NCBI GenBank assembly: GCA_032622095.1 | Contig: CP136063.1 | Location: forward strand, 180,649,956 to 180,713,955 | Source of the DNA: Siphonodentalium dalli | Lineage: Eukaryota; Mollusca; Scaphopoda; Gadilida; Siphonodentaliidae | Length of the DNA: 64,000 nt | Direction: 5' to 3' | Shown: positions 57,965-64,000 of the stretch, piece after piece | Position numbering within the stretch: position 1 is the stretch's first letter | How the letters are laid out: every line of letters begins with the position of its first letter | The notes under the pieces: model-generated | What the model saw: only the letters and a program-made list of their open reading frames with translations | The model's database searches: none | What the model was told of the DNA's origin: nothing | Made by a program: the position numbers and the translations under genes

Positions 57965-58062
57965 CTGTAGTCAAACAAATTTATCTATCTGACTTAAATG
58001 AGCATTAAATGAGCATAGAGTAGCAACATTGAGCAACATCCAACATTCAAACTCGACCTATA

Positions 58063-58281
58063 TTAACCCTTTCACGATGGGAGCTGCACTGGTGCAGCAT
58101 TAAAGAGCCTGTGCCAGTGCACAATCTTATATATGTGAGTCTTGCATATGTTAAGCTCTAGAATGCACTAGCTTACAAGGCCAAGATAAATAATGTTAGG
58201 CCAATGTAGGCTCCATACGGGAGACTATCAGTATATAAGAGAATGCATTGGCACAGGTAAGCTCTGGTAATGGAAGGTTAA
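58063..58281. mobile_element. piggyBac-like MITE (TTAA-flanked), copy 2
   Basis: TTAACCCTTTCACGATGGGA at the left and GGTAATGGAAGGTTAA at the right, with TTAA at both ends (58063-58066, 58278-58281). The interior matches 5311-5550, including AGCTGCACTGGTGCAGCATT and TATAAGAGAATGCATTGGC. Confidence 0.75.
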
Positions 58282-58659
58282 AGATACTTTCATGTTTTGA
58301 AATATAATATATTTAAAAGGCCACTGACCAATCTTCCCCCCATAAAAGGTGGCTTTGTTGAAGCATTACCATTTTAGTGAAAAGGTCACATGTATGACAG
58401 CACCTATGACAGAAATCATCAATCAAGTCACACTGCCTATGCCCGGCAAAGGTGCCTTTTCATTAAGTTGTATCATTTCAATGATGCTACCGGTATATAC
58501 ATACATTAAAAGTGCGAAAATATTTAATGTTTTAAGTGCCATATTAGTAATTCTAGAAAACATGTATAGAACTAATAGTGTATCTCTTCCGGGCCACAAT
58601 TACAACAACATATTTTTATAAAATCTGATTACAAGACTACCTAGCTTTTTGTGTATAAA

Positions 58660-59020
58660 ATACAGATAAAAATGAGAAATTTATTTCTCAAATTTCAGTT
58701 TTATGAATACTTGAAATGTCAGTAATATTACATATGGAGTTCTACTCTAGTCAAATCTTAACTCGCCGCTTGGTGAAGCGAAGCGAAACGGTTAATCGAA
58801 AACCATGTGACTCCAGCATCCTACTTCGCTCAGCTAGTGTAACAAATCCCTCCACTTTCTTCTGGCCTTTTATAACCCTAGAAAGTTTATTGCTCCTCAA
58901 GGGGAGAATGGGAGGGTTGGTAATATTAATGACATTTCATTGTATTCATTAAACTGAAATTTGAGAAAATAAATTTCTCATTTTCATTTCATACTTTCAT
59001 GTCATTAATATTACATATGG
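58660..59020. repeat. DIRS element 2 terminal block (downstream side)
   Basis: AAAAATGAGAAATTTATTTC...TTTCAGTTTTATGAATAC (58669-) is repeated inverted at about 58945-58985. GTAATATTACATATGGAGTT and CGCTTGGTGAAGCGAAGCGA (58722-58790) are inverted copies of 63340-63430. The start AAAAATGAGAAATTT is the same as in the terminal block behind element 1 (53944), so both elements belong to related families. Confidence 0.65.
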
Positions 59021-59312
59021 AATATTACTTATTTCAACAGTGAATATATAAAGGAGGTTGGAATATATGAGAACAATAAACTATCTTACTCACAACTTGT
59101 TCTTTACTTCTCTTATTAAAGCATCATTCTTCCATCACATTGTATTTCACAAATGTATACATATCAATAACACTTCCTATATATATATATATAAAAAAAA
59201 AACATGTATTTCAATTATATACATAATAAAATTCAATTTGGCAACTCACCAGAAAGAAGGTCCCAATCCAAAACTATTGCCCCTCAGGCCAGACATTCGG
59301 TTGTCCAGTAGA

Positions 59313-60368
59313 CTACACCACAGTATGAACATTTTTCAAAAATCGATTCTTGTGACCAATCAGCCGTTTCAAGAACATGTTGAACAGAAGTGCCATTAAA
59401 AATGGCCCATGATGGTGCCATACTTCTCGTGAATGACCAGTAACATGATCTAAAACTTGTTGCTTTTCATTATAACAGAGTTTCATATAATCCACCAACC
59501 AACGAGAAATTGTCTGACTCGTCACTGGTTTATGAGGCTGATTTAAAGCCAAAAACTAATTTCTATAATTATTCGTGCTGCATTAGCTTCGCTACGGAAA
59601 ACAACTCCGTAGAATCAATGCCCTCTTAGGGTCAAGTTTATCACATTGCGGAAAACCAGGAATAATTATCGACTGTGTTATGTGGTTTGGATGATCCTGT
59701 TTAGACAATCCAGTCCTTCTAAACTCAATACCTTGTGGTTGAATGTTAATTATATATCCTTCTCCAATATTCAGCACCTGTAGGTCACTACAACAGCCAC
59801 CAACATAACAGTCATTAAAATCATCAGTTTTAATAAAGCATCCCCCATTGGTTTGAAAGGCGGCATCTGTAGGCATTCTAAAATGATAGAAAGATCCCAT
59901 GATGGTAATAAATGTTGAATTGGAGGTCTTTCATTAAAAACACCTTTCACCATCCTGATGACCCTAGGATGATGACCTATGGGATGTCCTTCAATATTTG
60001 GTAAAATTGCCAACATCATAGATTGATGCCCAGTAATAGTTGAGTAAGCTAGTCCTTTGTCAAATAAGGAGGACACAAAAATTAAACATTATGAATTGTC
60101 CAAACTTACAATCATAGTCTTTTCTGGTACATGTACCTGCCCTTTGGGAGGAAGATAATAAGCTTCGAGCCGCTGTTGAAATGCCTGCCGTTTCATACTG
60201 TCCGTCGACAGAAGCCAGCCCATCAAGTTCAGATATTCTGGACTCGAGTGCACTATCAGTTCTTGCTCCTGTGTCAGAAATTTGGGACACAGAGTCAACA
60301 GCACTAGTGGCGCTACTAGTAATTGGAGCAATCGCGGATACAACACCTTTGAAGCCAACATGGTGCAA
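59313..60368 (-). pseudogene. DIRS element 2 tyrosine recombinase (fragmented)
   Basis: Recognisable pieces in order on the minus strand are AGTCTRKDYDCKFGQF (about 60115), LFDKGLAYSTITGHQSM (60060), PSWDLSIILECLQMPPFKP (59910), GIEFRRTGLSKQDHPNH (59730) and LNQPHKPVTSQTISRWLVDY (59545). Each aligns with element 1's recombinase. Several frame changes and a small deletion around the first catalytic Arg (CCSDLQVL) make it non-functional. Confidence 0.85.
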
Positions 60369-60517
60369 TCCAATTAATGGTGCAATGAAACTGTATCATG
60401 TGTGATAACACCCGTCTTATGAGCAGGTATGGCGGAAACCCATATGCTAACAGGTTGTTCCAAGGTATTAATAATGCATCCCGGACTTTGGCTTGTGGTT
60501 AATATGTTCAAGCAGAC

Positions 60518-60800
60518 ATTTGTTATGTGGTTTGGATGTGGTTTAGACAATCCAGTCCTTCTAAACTCAATACCTTGTGGTTGAATGTTAATTATATAGA
60601 CTTCTCCAATATTCAGCGCCTGTATATCACTAAGTCGTCAAAAGGGAGGTAACAGCCACCAACATAACAGTCTTTAAAATCATCAGTTTTAATAAAGCAT
60701 CCCCCATTGGTTTGAAAGGCAGCATCTGTTGGCATTCTAAAATAATAGAAAGATCCCATGATGGTAATAAATGTCGAATTGGAGGTCTTTGACTTGTGGT
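60518..60800 (-). repeat. Duplicated recombinase segment inside DIRS element 2
   Basis: About 265 bp copied from 59676-59935: both contain CAATCCAGTCCTTCTAAACT, TGTGGTTGAATGTTAATTAT, CATCCCCCATTGGTTTGAAA and AGATCCCATGATGGTAATAA. Here it is fused directly to the RNase H side (TTTGACTTGTGG), replacing the normal connection. It carries an extra AAGTCGTCAAAAGGGAGG insertion relative to the first copy. Confidence 0.85.
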
Positions 60801-60829
60801 TGGTATGTCCAAGCACAAAAACTCCTTAT

Positions 60830-61340
60830 CTGTTTGTTCTGAGCCTTTGCAAACAGATCTAATTCCAGATGACCCCACCTTTTGAATATCTGTTGTGCAA
60901 TCTCCCGATTGAGACACCATTCATTCTGATCTAACTTGTGTCGACTTAGAAAGTCTGCCAACACATTGTTCTGCCCTGGAATATGTATTGCTTTCAATAT
61001 GATATTGTTTTCGATCGCTAACATCCATAATTTTTGTGTCAATTTCCAAAGATTTGGAGACCTCGTGCCTCCTTGTTTGTTTATATACTCACTGACTGTA
61101 GTGTTGACTGTCTGTATCAAAACATATTTCCCTTTGATTGCCGATAAAAAATGAGACACACTCCGATTGACAGCTTCTAGTTCCAGACAGTTCATGTGTG
61201 CTAACCTTTCCATAGGGGTCCAAAGTCCCTGTACTACCCAATTGTTCATCACCCCTCCACAGCCATACATGTGTCTTGGCTGCATCCATGGTGATTGTGA
61301 TTTCTGTCAACAATGGTGTGAGTGATCGGCCTCTCAAAAT
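60830..61340 (-). pseudogene. DIRS element 2 RNase H domain
   Basis: The minus strand encodes MDAAKTH/YGCGGVMNNWVVQGLW, LELEAV, TTVSEYINKQGGTRSPNLWK, IHIPGQNNVLADFLSRHKLD and RWGHLELDLFAKAQNKQI. The RNase H motif usually reading (R/Q)TDN is QTVN here, so a catalytic Asp is lost. There is a frame change near the first motif. Confidence 0.85.
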
Positions 61341-61479
61341 GTTCTGATCCTGGAACCACTACGTTAGGTGACTTATCAGATCCACAGTCAAAGGTATGAT
61401 GTGCATTAATTCCATTTGTAAATATGGAGACCAATACTGTTTCAGATGTAACTGAATCGGTCGCATGAAAAATTAAGCA

Positions 61480-62580
61480 TTTGGAATTAGATCTAATATG
61501 GATGTAATTATCCCTATCAGTACCAAGTACTGTCGGGCACTGTTCATTAGGCACTTTCATTAGACTTAACACTATTTTCTTCAGAGTTAACACTCGTTCC
61601 TCTGATAGATAAACTATGCCTTGCATTAGATTGAAATGGCAGCCCAGGTAATTGACCTGTTGGCTGATCATCAATTGTGATCTTTCCTTGTTGATCAGAA
61701 ACCCTAGGCTTGTCAAAATATTGATAACTAGTCTGCGATCTGTGATCAATTGAGTCCGGTCGGAATTCACAATTAACCAATCATCTAGGAATTGAATCAT
61801 ATGTATACCCCTCATACGCAGCTAAGCTTCTACCACTGAGACGATTCTAGTGAATACCCTGGGTGACATTGTTGGACCAAAAAATAGGGCTTGAAACTGA
61901 TAAGTTTTTTTTGAAAATGAAACCTCAGATATTTTCAATTTTGTTCTTCTATTTTCACATGGAAATAGGCATCGCATAGGTCTAGCGTGAAAGTGTGATC
62001 CCCTTTGAGGAGAAGCTGTAGAACGGACTGTACTGTGTCCATTTTGAAGTGCTTTTTCACAATGAACTGATTTAGTGGTTTGATATTTAGAACAGGCTCA
62101 ATTTCCCATTTTACTTTGGCACAAGCAAGAGAGTGCTGTAAAAACCGTCAACAAAAAGTTGAGTTTTGAAACTCTTTCTATGCCATTTTTAGTCAGAAGA
62201 TGTTCTATCTTCTGTTGGATCAAAATTATTTGATGAGGAACAATTTTGGTCTCTTTCACCCCCACAAATTTTCGATGAGTGTGGAACTCAAAAACAAAAC
62301 CGACCCATTGATCGCTTGTCACATGATGCCAAAATAAAAAAAAAATTGTGACAACTGACCGCCCACAAGTACTTCTGTTAAAGGATGGAGGATACTTACA
62401 AGATAGTCGTTGTGAACAGTATCTTCCTCCTCTACCTCTGCCCCGAACACGTATGGCATTCCCATTCCTAATTTCATAGCCACGTGTCGTTTTGGGAATC
62501 CGAAATGTATCTCACTGTGTTCCGAGATCAAAGCTGACAGAAGCACAAACCTGACTCTCGGAAGCAGTAGTCTGTCCAAT
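61480..62580 (-). pseudogene. DIRS element 2 reverse transcriptase (frameshifted)
   Basis: Pieces in order on the minus strand: LVGGQLSQFF (about 62360), a linker with IEHLLTKNGIERV (62200), NIKPLNQFIVKKHFKMD (62060), DLCDAYFHVKI (61985), QFLDDWLIVNSD (61790), LGFLINKERSQLMISQQVNY and LGCHFNLMQGIVYLSEERV. The catalytic FLDD remains, but frames change at least three times, including a run of eight or nine A/T at about 62336. Confidence 0.85.
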
Positions 62581-62858
62581 AGCTTGTTGACAAAAAATTT
62601 CTTCGCTTCCGGTCGCTCTGCAGAAGTAGAGTTGTCCTTCCTCTTACTCTTATCGGAATAAGGCTTAGAAAATTCAGGTAAAAGTTCTTTAATCTGTTTG
62701 CAACGTTACCATTGTGCCTTCAGCAGGGGCTCAATAAACTTTGGAGAATGGGAATAATAACTTGATTCCAGTAAAGCTCATTGAATCTTTGTCAATAGCC
62801 AACCCTTCCTTTTTGGTGCTATCTTTTACATGGAAACTGTCCTCGCCACACAAGTCTG

Positions 62859-63194
62859 TCAAACTTTGGTGAGAGTAAAGTCTTTTACTTTGTCTGCCTC
62901 AATGTTCGATTCTGGATCAGACAAATATACGTCCACATCTCTCACGTGGATACTCATATTGTCAGAATCTGAATATCGGTCTCTTATCCTCGACCTCACA
63001 TGTCGGAGCAATGGAAAATGTGACAGACTTGATTGACCATCATTGTCATTGTGGCACACAGTACTTATTTGACCCTCTAGCAAGGTCTTAATTTGTCCCA
63101 TGGTGTTGGACATATCATTGAATTTTGAGTTCAAGTCAGATTGAATGCCATCACATCTTTGCTCCAGTAAATCATATTGAGATTTCCTTTTCAT
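62859..63194 (-). pseudogene. DIRS element 2 gag-like frame
   Basis: A 111-codon frame rich in charged residues with coiled-coil character (KRKSQYDLLEQRCDGIQSDL, NDMSNTMGQIKTLLEGQ) and an acidic second half (DVDVYLSDPESNIEADKVKD). It lies directly upstream of the RT in the position of DIRS ORF1. Confidence 0.55.
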
Positions 63195-63294
63195 CGAGGA
63201 GTATCTCGACCTACATCGAACTCCGACACCGAATCAGTCATATTACAAGATTAAATATCAAGCGAAAACACAGAGCATACTGCTTCAAGCTACG

Positions 63295-63480
63295 ACAAAA
63301 GGAAGTGGAGGGATTAGTTACAGCTGAGCGAAGTAGGACATTTTTTATTAGATGTTTCGCTTTGCTTCACCAAGCGTTTAGTTAAGATTTGGTTAGACTC
63401 TAGATAGAGTAGAATTCCATATGTAATATTAATGACATGAAAGTATGAAATGAAACTGAAGATTGGGTATATTATAAAAT
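63295..63480. repeat. DIRS element 2 terminal inverted repeat (upstream side)
   Basis: TTTCGCTTTGCTTCACCAAG, TAAGATTTGGTTAGACTCTA and CATATGTAATATTAATGACA are the reverse complement, with substitutions, of 58690-58880. It lies upstream of the gag-like frame on the minus strand, as expected for a 5' terminal repeat. Element 2 is therefore about 4.8 kb end to end. Confidence 0.7.
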
Positions 63481-64000
63481 TGCCTATAAAGGCATAATAA
63501 AGTGATTTATTTCCGATGGAGCTGAGCGTAATTCGAGGTGAAATCCCTTAGTTGAAACTAAATTTGCTAAGATGAGTTCCATCTCTCAAGTATGCTCCAA
63601 ATATTTTTGCGAGATTTCTGTTCTAAAAATAAACTCTAAAACTGTCCCAGGTATGTGAAAAGAAAAAATTAATATGGAGTCCCGGCACGAGTTTAATGAT
63701 TTTTCTGTATGACGTATGATGCGTGCAGTACAACTGCTTACTTCCATTGGTTAATTGGCAGAATCACAGTTCGTGAATTTAGCTTTTTTTGTTGCCCTTT
63801 ATACGGCAAATGTCTGAGGGTTAAATATACCGATCACGATCAAAATTGCCGAGTGATTTCTCTTCCAAAATACTGCAAATATAATTGAGAGCATTGCACA
63901 TTTTAATTTTTTTAATCCATGTTCCCACCGGTGTTTCAGAAGTCCCGGGACTTCGCCTTATATACATGCGACTCCAGGTCAACATGACTCAACAATATAT
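63481..64000. other. No recognisable gene
   Basis: AT-rich flank of DIRS element 2. I see no exon of the polycystin-like gene and no further repeat boundary. Confidence 0.4.

Overview
This is a eukaryotic, intron-containing, AT-rich and repeat-dense window. It looks like a marine invertebrate genome. A bivalve or other lophotrochozoan is my best guess from the mix of elements (DIRS, short-LTR Gypsy, animal CACTA, many foldback MITEs, 3'-tailed LINE) and a polycystin-like gene, but the taxon is not proven. There is no prokaryotic signature. One 100-bp run of N (25212-25311) is an assembly gap. Most long open frames here are chance frames or parts of repeats; the two host genes were found by exon reading with splice-site and phase matching.

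Host gene 1 (+ strand, 15941-23610): three exons (15941-16028, 19964-20233, 23321-23610), all joined in phase 1, encode a predicted 215-residue protein. Its first ~75 residues form a complete CIDE-N (CAD/ICAD-type) domain and the rest is a Ser/Pro/Thr-rich tail. An AATAAA lies 36 nt after the stop. Intron 1 carries a 1.3-kb foldback transposon with a perfect 8-bp target duplication. Intron 2 carries a 0.5-kb foldback element and an array of 161-bp repeats.

Host gene 2 (- strand, at least 57964 down to 35050): seven short exons, phase-compatible at all six junctions, give about 289 contiguous residues resembling the segment between the REJ region and the GAIN/GPS region of polycystin-1/REJ-family proteins. 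Its introns are packed with mobile DNA. They include a 3.5-kb DIRS retrotransposon, a 2.6-kb element with TACCGCGGTA-rich ends, an L2/CR1-type LINE broken by a MITE, and several palindromic MITE families. Both gene ends lie outside what I could identify.

Mobile elements from left to right: a decayed Gypsy element with a 3' LTR (about 700-4172), itself broken by a repeat insertion; piggyBac-like TTAA MITEs; a large degenerate foldback (6560-8105); a Harbinger-like MITE with TTA duplication (9706-10676); an intact 846-codon EnSpm/CACTA-type transposase gene with two N-terminal zinc fingers (11937-14477); foldbacks inside gene 1; a hAT-like element around the assembly gap (24504-25504); a hAT-like MITE with homopolymeric G ends (26315-26873); tandem-repeat fields at 29.3-32.9 kb; the intronic elements of gene 2; a 44-bp minisatellite (55.6-56.7 kb); and a second, minus-strand, rearranged DIRS copy with inverted terminal repeats (about 58.7-63.5 kb). 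Apart from the CACTA frame, every transposon protein seen is broken by stops, frameshifts or lost catalytic residues.
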